Shown in pieces: positions 29,295-39,141 of a stretch of DNA of 64,000 nucleotides (position 1 is the first letter of the stretch; each line of letters begins with the position of its first letter). The stretch covers positions 1-64,000 of the forward strand of contig NZ_JAAKYZ010000006.1 of NCBI RefSeq assembly GCF_015229955.1, read 5' to 3'. The stretch comes from Campylobacter concisus. Its GTDB lineage: Bacteria; Campylobacterota; Campylobacteria; Campylobacterales; Campylobacteraceae. The notes under the pieces are model-generated. The model did no database searches, was not told where the DNA came from, and saw only the letters and a program-made list of their open reading frames with translations. Both the position numbers and the translations under genes were made by a program.

Positions 29295-30740
29295 TTATCT
29301 CAAGTCTCTTTTATCTCTCTTTGGTTTTGCAAGAGTTGTTAGCACTATGACGAAAAAAGCGATGCCAAATGTAATATACAAGATGATCTTTGGCGAGTCA
29401 AACTCTATCCTCGACCTTGCGACCTCTTCGCCGCTTGCCTCCACTAGCTCGCCGCGCTTTATCATCTGGCTGATATCTTTTGCGCTAAGCTCTTTAGACG
29501 GCCTTGTTAAAATTTCAATTACACTAAGATCAGCCACCTCATAAACGCTATGCTTAATGCCATAAAATGGCTTTATACTGCTAAAAAAATAGACTTTGTT
29601 GCCGTTTGCATAGACTGCGCCATACTCGCCATCTTTTACCAACCCTATCTCACGCCAAGAGCTGCTTGGGGAAAATTTATATAAAGAGACCGTTTGTGCC
29701 ACTAAGTGCCTGCCATGCTTTGAGCGCTGCCACTCTTCGCCTTGCTGTAAAAAATATGCTGAGCTATCATCTACAAAAACGTCAGCATAGAGCCTTTTTA
29801 GCTCGCCTTTTAGCTGGTAGTCTGAAATTTTAGTTTGTTCGTTTTTACTGCCATCCCAAAAGTAAATCCCATCTTTGCTGGCAAAAAGAGGCCAAAACGA
29901 GTGCACATTATCCACGCTATAAATGGCGCTATAAGGCATATTTTGGGTACTAAATTTATACTCATTTGCAAACGCCGCCCCACTTTTTGGCTCAAAAAGA
30001 TATTCTATATCATGCTTAGCATCGTAGCATATCCGGCGCGTCTCATCTGAGTAGCTTGCATCAAGCCTATAAAAGCCCATAAACAAGCTTTTGCCATCTG
30101 TATAATATCCACTAGCAGCGCCGCTTTCTGTAGTAATGTATCTTAGCTCGCTAGGATCTGCGTCTATCTTTTCGCCCTTGTAGTAAAGCGTGCTGCCGTC
30201 TCTTGCAAAACCAGCGTCAAAGATAGGCTCTAAATTTGCGCTTTCAACCCTTTTTGTCCTATAAAAATATGGGCTATCATCGTAGCTTTTTATAAAAACG
30301 TGAACAAGGTTTTTCATAATGGCGCCAAATTCGCTAAATCCTGGCTCTTTCTCGCTTCTAGTAGCGCAATAATAGCTTATCTTGCCATCACTTATATAGC
30401 CATTGCCAAGCACTTTGGTGCTGTTTGGATCAAGACCAGGCAAAATTTCTCTAGCGCAATAGACATGATTTTTATCAGCCGCCACGTTTGAGTAATCATA
30501 CGCGTGTTTTAGCTTTAAGACCCTAAAACTAGCCTTATGAGCGCCTTTTAGCTCATACTTGCCGCTACCTGAAATTTGAACGTAAATTTTACCCTCGGGC
30601 GAGCGGTAAAACTCGCTATTATCAATGTTTGCAAAGCCTCTTTGATACTCGCCCTCATGCCATAGATAAAGCATCGCCAAAACAAAAAATAGCGTCAAGA
30701 TAACTAAAAAATAAACAAACCTAATAGTAATTTTTCTCAT
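29295..30740 (-). CDS. DKNYY-repeat membrane-anchored protein A
   Basis: The 481-residue protein has an N-terminal membrane helix, a large extracytoplasmic domain and a C-terminal helix (IILYITFGIAFFVIVLTTLA) followed by a basic end. The domain contains repeated DKNYY-type units: AADKNHVYCAREILPGLDPNSTKVLGNGYISDGKISYYC and FARDGSTLYYKGEKIDADPSELRYI. DKNYY repeats are beta-rich and of unknown function. Start overlaps the stop of its upstream paralogue by 1 bp; the two form a tandem pair. Confidence 0.82.
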   Translation of the reverse strand: MRKITIRFVYFLVILTLFFVLAMLYLWHEGEYQRGFANIDNSEFYRSPEGKIYVQISGSGKYELKGAHKASFRVLKLKHAYDYSNVAADKNHVYCAREILPGLDPNSTKVLGNGYISDGKISYYCATRSEKEPGFSEFGAIMKNLVHVFIKSYDDSPYFYRTKRVESANLEPIFDAGFARDGSTLYYKGEKIDADPSELRYITTESGAASGYYTDGKSLFMGFYRLDASYSDETRRICYDAKHDIEYLFEPKSGAAFANEYKFSTQNMPYSAIYSVDNVHSFWPLFASKDGIYFWDGSKNEQTKISDYQLKGELKRLYADVFVDDSSAYFLQQGEEWQRSKHGRHLVAQTVSLYKFSPSSSWREIGLVKDGEYGAVYANGNKVYFFSSIKPFYGIKHSVYEVADLSVIEILTRPSKELSAKDISQMIKRGELVEASGEEVARSRIEFDSPKIILYITFGIAFFVIVLTTLAKPKRDKRDLR

Positions 30741-32254
30741 TATCTATAATCATCCACCCTTTTTTTAAGCTCGCTTTTTTGCTTTTTGTTTTTAAAAATA
30801 GCGCCAACTACCGAGACTATAAATGCGATGGCTAAAAATATCCAGTAAGCATATTTTTGCGAGTAATCATCAAAGTCGCTTATCGCATCGATCACCACCT
30901 CGCCCTCAGCTGGCACCATAGCGCCTTGATCTACCATTTTTACTATCTCATCAAGTTTTAAATTCTTAACATTTGAGCCATAAGGACGAGTGAGAATTTC
31001 AACCACACCAAGGTCGTTTATATCATAAACGCTGCTGTTAAAATGCCAGCCGTAGCCGACGTTATCAAAATAATATGTCTTATCGCCGTTTGCATAGACC
31101 GCTCCGTAGCTATCGTTTCTTACAAACCCTATCTTTCGCCACTGCTCTTTTGTATCAAGCCTAACGATACACGTGTGGCGTGAGCTTAGGCTGTGGTTAT
31201 TTTTTGTGTTGTGCCAAATTTCATAGGTTTTTAAAAAATATGTCTTGCCATCACTTATCACCACGTCGCCATATAGCGGCGTTATCTCGCCCTTAAATGG
31301 ATCATCGCCGTCTCTTACAAACTCACCCTCATCTATGCTGTTATACCACTGCCACTTTCGCTCCCAGTGATAGATCCCGCCTTTGCCGCGAAAAAGAGCG
31401 TGATAGGAGTGCTTATCTTCTAGGTTAAAAAGTGGCTCGTATGGGGCAAATTTTGGGTCAAATTCATGATCATTTGCATAGACCATGCCAGAATTTGGCT
31501 CATAAAGATAGTGAATGCGCCATATCTCGCCGATATCACGTATTTGCGGGCTAAATTTGATCCCTAGCTTTGTGCTGTCATAATAGACATTTTCCCCATC
31601 AGTCGTAAAATGCACGCTCTTTCTGCCAGATATCTGCTCTATATAACGCATCTTACTGGCATTTGCGCCCTCTAGTTCTTTGCCCTCATGATAGACCTTT
31701 ACTCCGTCACTTGCGTAGCCAAAGCCCAAGATCGCTGCTAAATTTGCGTTATCAACCTGCCTAAATTTATAGATATGGGTTTGCGCTTTTGGGGTGTTAA
31801 ACATTTTGTGCGAGACAATGTCCCAAAACTCTTTAAGTGCGGATATTTCGAGGTTTGTCTCGCTTACGCTATCGCAAAAGTATGTAATCTTGCCGTCACC
31901 AAAATAGCCATTGCCAAGCGCTCTAACGCCATTTGGATCAAGCCCACTCATCACGAGGTTACCGCAATATACAGCCTCATCGCTAGCGCCAACGTTTCTG
32001 TTGTCGTATTTGCCGGTGTCAATGTATCTAAATTTACTGGCCCTCACGCCTATTAGCTCAAATTTACCGCCGCTTGGTACCATGGCATAGACCTTGTCAT
32101 CTTCGGTGGTATAAAACACACTGCCTCTTATATCTTTAAATTTTTCTCTATCTTCATCTATATAGCCAGCGGAAATAAACATAAATATATAAATACCAAG
32201 CAAGATAAAAGCAAAAAGTAGCACTATGACAATTATTGGGTATTTTTTTATCAT
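30740..32254 (-). CDS. DKNYY-repeat membrane-anchored protein B
   Basis: The 504-residue paralogue of the neighbouring gene product. ATG 32254 was chosen because the hydrophobic anchor begins there (MIKKYPIIVIVLLFAFILLGIYIF); a longer frame would overlap uup. Shared blocks include YCGNLVMSGLDPNGVRALGNGYFGDGKITYFC and FGYASDGVKVYHEGKELEGANASKMRYI, and a C-terminal helix plus Lys-rich end. Conserved cysteine pairs suggest disulfides in the periplasm. Function unknown. Confidence 0.82.
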   Translation of the reverse strand: MIKKYPIIVIVLLFAFILLGIYIFMFISAGYIDEDREKFKDIRGSVFYTTEDDKVYAMVPSGGKFELIGVRASKFRYIDTGKYDNRNVGASDEAVYCGNLVMSGLDPNGVRALGNGYFGDGKITYFCDSVSETNLEISALKEFWDIVSHKMFNTPKAQTHIYKFRQVDNANLAAILGFGYASDGVKVYHEGKELEGANASKMRYIEQISGRKSVHFTTDGENVYYDSTKLGIKFSPQIRDIGEIWRIHYLYEPNSGMVYANDHEFDPKFAPYEPLFNLEDKHSYHALFRGKGGIYHWERKWQWYNSIDEGEFVRDGDDPFKGEITPLYGDVVISDGKTYFLKTYEIWHNTKNNHSLSSRHTCIVRLDTKEQWRKIGFVRNDSYGAVYANGDKTYYFDNVGYGWHFNSSVYDINDLGVVEILTRPYGSNVKNLKLDEIVKMVDQGAMVPAEGEVVIDAISDFDDYSQKYAYWIFLAIAFIVSVVGAIFKNKKQKSELKKRVDDYR

Positions 32255-32297
32255 TTTAAACCTGCAAATGACTTCATCTTGCGATACTTTATCTTCC

Positions 32298-34229
32298 CTA
32301 CTCCAGTGCCTCGGCGATCTCAAGCACTTCAAAGTACTCATTTTCTAGGCATTCAAGCTCAGCTTTTGCCTTTTCAAGCTCTTCATAAAGCTTAGTTAGC
32401 CCCACTTCTTGATAAATTTTTGGATCACTTAGTCCCTCATTTAGCTCGGCTACTCTTGCTTCAAGGGCTGAAACTTTATCTGGATATGTGTTTAAAATTT
32501 GCGTTTGTTTGTAGCTTAGTTTTGCGCCGGTTTTACTCTTTTGTTTGGCTTCATTTTGGCTGTTTGTTAGCTCTTTTTCAAATTTATCAAGCTCTTTCAT
32601 CTCATCTTCAAGCTCCAAATAGACGCTATACTCCTCGTGCAAGACATTTATCTTTGTGCCCTCAAACGCCCAAAGCTTATTTGCCATCTTATCGACAAAA
32701 TATCTATCGTGGCTAACTAGCAAGATAGCCCCCTCAAAGCTTTGCAAGTAGTCTTCTAAGATGTTGATAGTTGCTATATCAAGGTCGTTTGTCGGCTCGT
32801 CAAGCACCAGCACGTCGTAAGTTTTGGTAAAAAGCATTGCAAGCGCGACGCGGTTTTTCTCTCCGCCACTTAAAACGCCTATCTTTTTATCTAAAAATTC
32901 CTTTGGAAAGAGGAAATTTTTAAGATAGCCATAGACGTGCATATTTCGCCCACGAACCAGCACGTGATCGCCGCCATTTGGGCAAAATGTCTCTATTAGG
33001 CTCTTGTCATCATCAAGGACATTTCTAGCTTGATCAAAATAGCCGATGCTCACCTCACCTCTTTTTATCTCTCCGCTACTTGGCTTTTCAAGCCCTAGCA
33101 AAATTTTAAGCAGCGTGCTCTTTCCACTACCGTTACGCCCCACAATGGCGATCCTCTCGCCTTGCAAAACCCTTGCGTCAAATTTTTCAAAAAGCACCTT
33201 GCCGTCTATACTTTTACTTAAATTTTTAAACTCAAAGAGCATTTTTTTGCGGTTTTGGCTCTGCGTTTGGTTGAAATTTTTACTCGCACGCTCTAGCTCA
33301 AGCCTCACGCGCCTTATCACGCCTGGGTTTTTCTTGGCCTCCTCGCGCATAGCAAGCACCCGCTCTTTTCTACCCTCGTTTCGCTTTAGCCTAGCTTTTA
33401 CGCCACGCCTTAGCCACTCCTCTTCGGCCTTTAGCTGCTTTAGTAGCGTCTCATGCGACTTTGCAAGGCTTGCTAAAATCTCCTCTTTTTTGGTTAGATA
33501 GTTTGCATATCCGCCCTCGAAATTTTTTAAGCTTGCATCCTCGACCTCAACGCACCTAGTAGCGAGCGAGTCTATAAAGTATCTATCGTGGCTTATAAAA
33601 ACTATGCTTTGATTTGAGACCTTAAGCATATCTTCAAGAAATTTGACCATATAGACATCAAGGTGGTTTGTAGGCTCATCAAGCAACAGTACATCTGGCT
33701 TTTTAAGGATGAGCGCGCCTAGTGCCACACGCCTGATCTCGCCGCCACTTAGCGAGCAAATGGGTCTGTTTTCATACTCTTTTAGCTTAAATTCTTGCAA
33801 AATTCGCTCGATCTTATGCTCGATATTCCAGCCGTCCTTTGCCTCTATAAATTTTAAAAGCCTCTCTTGCTCTTTTAAAATTTCTTTGTTTTCAGGATCA
33901 TTTGCTAGTAAAACACCGCTCTTTTCATATTCGCTTATCGCATCAAATATCTCTTTTAGCTCGTTATTTAGTGCCTGCCTTACGGTAAAAGTTGCGTTAA
34001 AATTTGGAGTTTGAGCTAACATCTCGATGCTTATTAAGCTCTGCACTATGCGTCTACCACTATCTACTGCCACCTCGCCAGAGATGATCTTCATAAGTGT
34101 GCTTTTACCGCTGCCATTTTTACCGATGATCGCTATTTTCTCATTTTCATTTACACTAAAATTTACAGCGTTTAAAATCTCGTTTGCGCCAAATTTTTTA
34201 CTTACGCCTATCAGGTCGATTAATGCCAT
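32298..34229 (-). CDS. uup: ABC-F ATPase Uup
   Basis: The 643-residue soluble protein has two ABC domains (Walker A GKNGSGKST and GRNGSGKST; signatures LSGGEIRR and LSGGEKNR; Walker B LLLDEPTNHLD and LVLDEPTNDLD), a charged linker, and a C-terminal coiled coil. HVYGYLKNFLF before the second signature and the coiled-coil tail are Uup features. Uup binds branched DNA and ribosomes and limits precise excision of transposons in E. coli. No transmembrane partner, as expected for ABC-F. The DKNYY pair follows on the same strand 43 bp later. Confidence 0.93.
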   Translation of the reverse strand: MALIDLIGVSKKFGANEILNAVNFSVNENEKIAIIGKNGSGKSTLMKIISGEVAVDSGRRIVQSLISIEMLAQTPNFNATFTVRQALNNELKEIFDAISEYEKSGVLLANDPENKEILKEQERLLKFIEAKDGWNIEHKIERILQEFKLKEYENRPICSLSGGEIRRVALGALILKKPDVLLLDEPTNHLDVYMVKFLEDMLKVSNQSIVFISHDRYFIDSLATRCVEVEDASLKNFEGGYANYLTKKEEILASLAKSHETLLKQLKAEEEWLRRGVKARLKRNEGRKERVLAMREEAKKNPGVIRRVRLELERASKNFNQTQSQNRKKMLFEFKNLSKSIDGKVLFEKFDARVLQGERIAIVGRNGSGKSTLLKILLGLEKPSSGEIKRGEVSIGYFDQARNVLDDDKSLIETFCPNGGDHVLVRGRNMHVYGYLKNFLFPKEFLDKKIGVLSGGEKNRVALAMLFTKTYDVLVLDEPTNDLDIATINILEDYLQSFEGAILLVSHDRYFVDKMANKLWAFEGTKINVLHEEYSVYLELEDEMKELDKFEKELTNSQNEAKQKSKTGAKLSYKQTQILNTYPDKVSALEARVAELNEGLSDPKIYQEVGLTKLYEELEKAKAELECLENEYFEVLEIAEALE

Positions 34230-34293
34230 TTTTCTCTCATTTTTTAAATTTCTCGCGATTATATCAAAAAGGGAGCTAAAACCTAATTTTGGC

Positions 34294-34299
34294 TATAAT
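34294..34299 (+). promoter_or_regulatory. -10 box for the MATE/YgjP pair
   Basis: TATAAT 34 bp before ATG 34333; AAGGAA serves as ribosome binding site. It lies in the short gap divergent from uup. Confidence 0.65.
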
Positions 34300-34332
34300 C
34301 GCCAAAATTTTAAAATAATTAAGGAAAATTTA

Positions 34333-35652
34333 ATGAACTTATCTATGAGAAAACTCGTAGTTCCGATATTTTTAGATATGTTTTTACACTTCATTACACT
34401 CATCATCAACACCTACATGGTGACAAAAGTGAGCGTGCATCTAGTTGGTGCAATGGGTGCTGGCAATCAAGTAATGGATCTTTTTATGACCATTTTTAAC
34501 TTCCTAAGCATTGGCTGTTCAGTCGTCGTCGCCCAAGCACTTGGAGCTAAAAAGAACGATCTTGCTTCAAACGTCATACACGCAAGTATCACGTCAAATA
34601 CGCTCTTTGGCATCTTCTCAGCTATCGTCATCTACGTCTTTGGCTACAACATCTTAAATTTACTAAACGTGCCAAAAGAGCTTATAAATGATAGCTTCTC
34701 ATATCTTCACATCCTTGGCTTTGCCCTACTTTTTGATGGCATCGGCATGGTGCTAGCTGCAGTACTTCGTGTTTATAACCTAGCAACTGCTGTTATGCTA
34801 ACTTCGGTTTTAATGAACGTAATTACGATTTTAGGCAACGCTATCTCCCTTTTTGGCTGGTTTGATCTGCCAAATTTAGGTCTGCAAGGTGTAGCTATTT
34901 CGACACTTGTTGGCAGACTGGTAGGCATTTTTGTGCTAGCTTATATGCTAAGTCAAAAGGCAAAAGTTAAAATTTACTTTAAAAAGCTACTTGTCGTGCC
35001 ATTTGAAATTTTAAAGAAAATTCTCTCAATTGGCCTTCCAAGTGCAGGCGAAAATTTACTCTGGATGGCGCAATACATGGTCGCTTTTGGCTTTGTGGCA
35101 AGCATGGGCGAGGCTAGCCTTAGCGTGCAGACCATTTACTTTCAGATCACGCTTCTTATCTTGCTTTGTGGAGCAAGCATCAGCGTGGCAAACGAGGTCA
35201 TCGTTGGGCATTTAGTTGGAGCAAGCGAGTTTAATGAGGCCTATACAAGGACATTTAGAGCGCTAAGACTTGGAGTTTTTATCACGCTAGTAGTCGTGCT
35301 TATAGCTTATGCACTAAAGTATCAAATCATGGACGCACTAAATTTAAATGAAAATTTACGTGCGATCATGCTACCACTTTTTACACTTTCGATATTTCTT
35401 GAAGCGGGCAGAACCTTTAATATAGTCATCGTAAATGCCCTTCGTGCAAGCGGTGACGCGAAATTTCCACTAGCAACCGGGCTTATCTTTATGTGGGGGC
35501 TTTCACTGCCACTTGGATATTTTTTAGGCATCTATCTTGGCTGGGGAATTATCGGCGTTTGGATAGGGTTTTGTGCTGATGAATGGTTAAGAGGCCTTGC
35601 AAATACGTGGCGCTGGAGAAGTAAAAAATGGCAAGAAAAACGCCTAGTTTAA
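34333..35652 (+). CDS. MATE-family efflux transporter
   Basis: The 439-residue inner-membrane protein starts at ATG 34333 (MNLSMRKLVVPIFLDMFLHFITLIINTYMV), preceded by AAGGAA; open frame upstream of it is the antisense of uup. It has ~12 helices in two halves, with MATE blocks VGAMGAGNQVMDLF, GLPSAGENLLWMAQY and NEVIVGHLVGA. MATE pumps export cationic drugs or metabolites against Na+ or H+. The stop overlaps the next gene by 25 bp. Substrate unknown. Confidence 0.92.
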   Translation: MNLSMRKLVVPIFLDMFLHFITLIINTYMVTKVSVHLVGAMGAGNQVMDLFMTIFNFLSIGCSVVVAQALGAKKNDLASNVIHASITSNTLFGIFSAIVIYVFGYNILNLLNVPKELINDSFSYLHILGFALLFDGIGMVLAAVLRVYNLATAVMLTSVLMNVITILGNAISLFGWFDLPNLGLQGVAISTLVGRLVGIFVLAYMLSQKAKVKIYFKKLLVVPFEILKKILSIGLPSAGENLLWMAQYMVAFGFVASMGEASLSVQTIYFQITLLILLCGASISVANEVIVGHLVGASEFNEAYTRTFRALRLGVFITLVVVLIAYALKYQIMDALNLNENLRAIMLPLFTLSIFLEAGRTFNIVIVNALRASGDAKFPLATGLIFMWGLSLPLGYFLGIYLGWGIIGVWIGFCADEWLRGLANTWRWRSKKWQEKRLV

Positions 35653-36290
35653 AGCAAAAGAGCATAAATTTAGACTTTTATGGGCTAAACGTTTTAATAA
35701 ATTTTAAAACAAATGTAAAATCCATGCGTTTAAGAGTTGGCAAGGATGCTAAGATCACGCTATCTATGCCATTTTACAGCACACACAAGATGGCTCTTAG
35801 TTTTCTTGAGATGCACAGAATTTGGCTTGAAAATACTTATAAAAAAGCTCTTTTGAATTTACCAAAAGATGATGAGATGAAATTTCTTGGGCAAATTTAT
35901 AAGATAAAATTTGATGAAAATTTTAAAGAGCCATTTTTTGATGGCGAGTTTGTCTTTACGCCAAATTTAAAAAGTCTTGAGTGTTTCAAAAAAACAAGAG
36001 CAAAAGAGCTATTTTTAGAGCTTGTAAGCCATTTTCAGCCTTTTATAAATAAGCCAATCAAGCGTATAGTCATACGAAATAGCAAAACTCGCTGGGGCAG
36101 CTGCAATCATAAAAAAGGCTATATAAACCTAAGCCTAAGACTCATAGAAAAGCCACTCTCAGCCGTGCGCTACGTCGTTCTTCACGAACTAACACACCTA
36201 CTCTATCCGCATCATCAAAAAAGTTTTTACGATTTTATAGAAAAAATCATGCCTGATTATAGAAAGCAAGAGCAAATTTTAAAAGCGTAA
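35628..36290 (+). CDS. YgjP-like metallopeptidase-domain protein (DUF45)
   Basis: The 220-residue protein has the zinc motif HELTHLLYPHHQKSFY near the C-terminus (HExxH with a third His) and the family block RIVIRNSKTRWGSCNHKKGYINLSLRLIEKP. The N-terminal half is beta-rich (MRLRVGKDAKITLSMP). Members are annotated as M48-like metal-dependent hydrolases; the natural substrate is unsettled. Translationally coupled to the MATE gene. Confidence 0.9.
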   Translation: MARKTPSLKQKSINLDFYGLNVLINFKTNVKSMRLRVGKDAKITLSMPFYSTHKMALSFLEMHRIWLENTYKKALLNLPKDDEMKFLGQIYKIKFDENFKEPFFDGEFVFTPNLKSLECFKKTRAKELFLELVSHFQPFINKPIKRIVIRNSKTRWGSCNHKKGYINLSLRLIEKPLSAVRYVVLHELTHLLYPHHQKSFYDFIEKIMPDYRKQEQILKA

Positions 36291-36360
36291 TTATTTTTCA
36301 TCAAGTAAGTGTAAATTTAATATGATAAAATTGCGAGAAATTTTACAAAAGGAAATTTAA

Positions 36361-36846
36361 ATGAAAAAAATGATTCTTGTTTCGCTTTTAGCTGCTTGTG
36401 CTTTCGCAGGCGATTTTGAAGATGGCTTAAAAGCCTATGCTGGTTCAAATTTTAAAGAAGCTTTGGCTAAATTTGAAGCAGGATGTTTAGCAAATGATGT
36501 AAAATCTTGCGTAAAAGTTGGAGCGATTTACCAACTAGGAAAAACAGCTCTACCTAATCCAAGCAAGGCCTTAGAGTACTATAACAAAGCTTGCGAAGCT
36601 GGTGAGGTTGAAGGTTGTTCGGCAGCTGGTGGACTTTATCTAAATACTGAGCCACAAAAAGCAAGAGAACTTTTTAATAAAGCTTGTGATAAGAATGATG
36701 GATATTCTTGCGAGATGGTAGGTTCTATCTTGATAGAAGCTAAAGAATTTAAAAAAGCTTATGAATTTTTAGTAAAAGGCTGCGAATTAGGCGATAAGAT
36801 GTCTTGCGAATTTGCAGGCGATCTAAGACGCTCAAAACAACTATAA
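36361..36846 (+). CDS. Hcp-like Sel1-repeat secreted protein
   Basis: The 161-residue protein has a signal peptide (MKKMILVSLLAACAFA) and four Sel1-like helical repeats of ~36 residues, each with a Cys pair spaced C-x7-C (CLANDVKSC, CEAGEVEGC, CDKNDGYSC, CELGDKMSC). This is the architecture of the Helicobacter cysteine-rich proteins, where each pair forms a disulfide. Hcp proteins are secreted; HcpA and others bind penicillin or signal to immune cells. It has its own TATGAT -10 (36321-36326) and AAAGGA site. Confidence 0.9.
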   Translation: MKKMILVSLLAACAFAGDFEDGLKAYAGSNFKEALAKFEAGCLANDVKSCVKVGAIYQLGKTALPNPSKALEYYNKACEAGEVEGCSAAGGLYLNTEPQKARELFNKACDKNDGYSCEMVGSILIEAKEFKKAYEFLVKGCELGDKMSCEFAGDLRRSKQL

Positions 36847-36872
36847 TTTTTAGGCTTACGAGCCTAAAAATT
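36845..36872 (+). terminator. Terminator after the Hcp-like gene
   Basis: A perfect 12-bp stem AATTTTTAGGCT / AGCCTAAAAATT with a TACG tetraloop starts at the stop codon of the Hcp-like gene and is followed by CTTTTATCC. The A/T-rich lower stem makes it potentially bidirectional. Confidence 0.75.
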
Positions 36873-36965
36873 CTTTTATCCTTAAACAAAAAATCCAAAA
36901 ACACTTATTTTAAATAGAAATTATCCAAAGTATAAAGGTAGCCCTAAAAAATTTATATTAGAAAT

Positions 36966-36989
36966 TTAGGCAAGAGTACTCTTGCCTAA
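36966..36989 (-). terminator. Terminator of the TAXI-TRAP operon
   Basis: A 24-nt perfect palindrome (arms TTAGGCAAGAGT / ACTCTTGCCTAA) sits 3 bp after the TRAP permease stop codon and is followed on the minus strand by ATTTCTAATAT. Confidence 0.7.
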
Positions 36990-36991
36990 GA

Positions 36992-39058
36992 TTAGATTAT
37001 TTTTATTTGATCAAGTGGTTTATCTTTAATGCCCCATTGAGTCATAAAAACAAATCCATAAAGTACAGCAGCTACGATATAAGCAGTGTATTCGTTTGGT
37101 ATAAGATTAAATTTCGCACATATATTTGGCACAAGAGCTAGTGGCACAACTGGAATCAAAAGAATACGTTCCCAAATTCTAAGCTTTGTGACATAGTAGC
37201 CTTGAAGTAAGCTTGAAAATGCAAACATTCCCACGATCGCCATACCAAAGACAAGTAAAATTTCAAGCGGATTGCTCATCCAAACGATCCCTTTTGAATC
37301 AAGCGGATCGCCCTCATTTACGCTTTCTATTAGCATAAGTTTGTTGTTAAAGAAAAAAGCAAATGGCAAGATCGCCGTTCTTAGATCGTAAAAGAATCCT
37401 TGAACGCCAACAGTTATAGGATTTGCTTTAGCAATGCCAGCTGCTGCATAAGCTGCGATACCAACTGGTGGCGTATCATCAGCTAAAATTCCAAAGTAAA
37501 AGACAAAAAGATGCACAGCAATGGCTGGGATTAAAAAGCCATTTTTGTGCGCTAAAAATAAAATAACAGGTGCCACAAGGCTTGAAACTACGATGTAGTT
37601 TGCCGTCGTTGGAAGACCCATTCCTAGTATTAGCGACATCATAGCAGTAAGAAGCAATATCATAACTATATTATCACCAGCAAGTAACTCAACTAGATCT
37701 GAAAGCACTTGGCCAAGGCCAGTTAGAGAGATAGAACCCACGATAATACCTGCAAGAGCGGTTGCTATAGCGATCGTTGTCATACTTTTTGCGGCTGCAA
37801 CCATCGCCCAAAATATATCTTCAAAGCCTATTAACGCATCATTTATTCCAACTTTTTCGCCACTTGCTAGTTTTTTAACTGGCTCTTGAAAGATCATTAT
37901 TAAAAATAAAAATCCAATCGCATTAAATGCCGCAGCGATGGCCGATTCTTTTGCGATTAATAGCGTATAAAGCAAAATCAAAATCGGAGTTATATAGTGA
38001 AGTCCGCTTACAAAAATTTTAAATCTTGAGTGAAATTCGCTTTGATTTATACCTTTTAAGCCAAGCTTGACGCTCTCCAAATGAACAATAAAAAATAGTG
38101 ACAAATAGCAAGCAAAAGCTGGAATTACCGCTGCCATCATAACATTTGTATATGTCATGCCCAAAAACTCAGCGATGATAAAGGCAGCTGCGCCCATGAT
38201 CGGAGGCATAAGCTGTCCATTTACGCCAGCTGCAACCTCGATGGCTCCAGCTTTTGTGCGTGAAAGACCGGCTTTTTTCATAAGTGGTATGGTAAATGTA
38301 CCAACTGTTACAACATTTGCAGTGGAGCTTCCTGAAACCATACCAGTTAGACCACTTGCGATGACCGAGGCTTTAGCTGGACCGCCTCTATATTTTCCAA
38401 GAAGAGAGAAAGCTAAATTTATGAAATATTGCCCAGCACCTGCCCTCTCAAGCAATGAGCCAAAAAGAACAAAAAGATAGATAAAACTAACGCTAACTCC
38501 GATAGGCACACCAAAGACACCCTCAGTTGTCAAAAACATATGGCCTGCGATCTTTTCAAAGCTGGCACCCTGATGAGCGATGATGTCTGGCATATAAGGG
38601 CCAAAGTGATCATATATTAAAAATAATATACAAATAATTGGAAGTGCTGGTCCCATGACACGCCTGCCAGCCTCGAGCAAGACAATGATCGCTAAAAACG
38701 ATATGACAATATCTTGCGTGATGTAGTCCCCTGTCCTATCAGCTAGTTCATAAAAATAAACCGCTGGATAAAGCACGGCAACAACGCCTACCACACAAAA
38801 GACCAGATCGTAAAATGGCAAACTAGAATGTGCTTTTTTATGAAAAGTGACTGGATAAAGCAAAAATACAAGACCAACCGCAAAGGCTAAGTGTATCGAG
38901 CGCGAAATGTTTGTATTTAGCGGAAAATAAGCTATATAAAGCTGAAAAACTGACCAAGAAAAGCATACGATCGCAATGAAATAGTTGTAAAAATTGCTAT
39001 TTATCTCCCTTGTTTTTACCTCGACAAATTGTTCTTCGTTGTCTTTGACTTCGTTCAT
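36992..39058 (-). CDS. TRAP transporter fused permease (4TM/12TM)
   Basis: The 688-residue inner-membrane protein fuses the small DctQ-like and large DctM-like TRAP subunits. After a ~20-residue soluble N-terminus there are ~18 helices, with TRAP-M blocks VIASGLTGMVSGSSTANVVTVGTFTIPLMKKAG, MPPIMGAAAFIIAEFLG and MGLPTTANYIVVSSLVAP. TAXI-type TRAP systems use such fusions with a TAXI binding protein, which is the adjacent upstream gene. Ion-gradient driven uptake of a carboxylate or amino acid is likely; the ligand is not evident. Confidence 0.95.
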   Translation of the reverse strand: MNEVKDNEEQFVEVKTREINSNFYNYFIAIVCFSWSVFQLYIAYFPLNTNISRSIHLAFAVGLVFLLYPVTFHKKAHSSLPFYDLVFCVVGVVAVLYPAVYFYELADRTGDYITQDIVISFLAIIVLLEAGRRVMGPALPIICILFLIYDHFGPYMPDIIAHQGASFEKIAGHMFLTTEGVFGVPIGVSVSFIYLFVLFGSLLERAGAGQYFINLAFSLLGKYRGGPAKASVIASGLTGMVSGSSTANVVTVGTFTIPLMKKAGLSRTKAGAIEVAAGVNGQLMPPIMGAAAFIIAEFLGMTYTNVMMAAVIPAFACYLSLFFIVHLESVKLGLKGINQSEFHSRFKIFVSGLHYITPILILLYTLLIAKESAIAAAFNAIGFLFLIMIFQEPVKKLASGEKVGINDALIGFEDIFWAMVAAAKSMTTIAIATALAGIIVGSISLTGLGQVLSDLVELLAGDNIVMILLLTAMMSLILGMGLPTTANYIVVSSLVAPVILFLAHKNGFLIPAIAVHLFVFYFGILADDTPPVGIAAYAAAGIAKANPITVGVQGFFYDLRTAILPFAFFFNNKLMLIESVNEGDPLDSKGIVWMSNPLEILLVFGMAIVGMFAFSSLLQGYYVTKLRIWERILLIPVVPLALVPNICAKFNLIPNEYTAYIVAAVLYGFVFMTQWGIKDKPLDQIKII

Positions 39059-39141
39059 CTCTCTCCTTTAAAATTTAAATATATAAATTAAAAATTTGTA
39101 TATTTAAATTTTATCCAGAGGCAAAAACCCCTGGAAATGGA

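Noticed and set aside
33046..34014. Plus-strand open frames inside uup
   Set aside because: Antisense shadows of a strongly conserved ABC-F ATPase.
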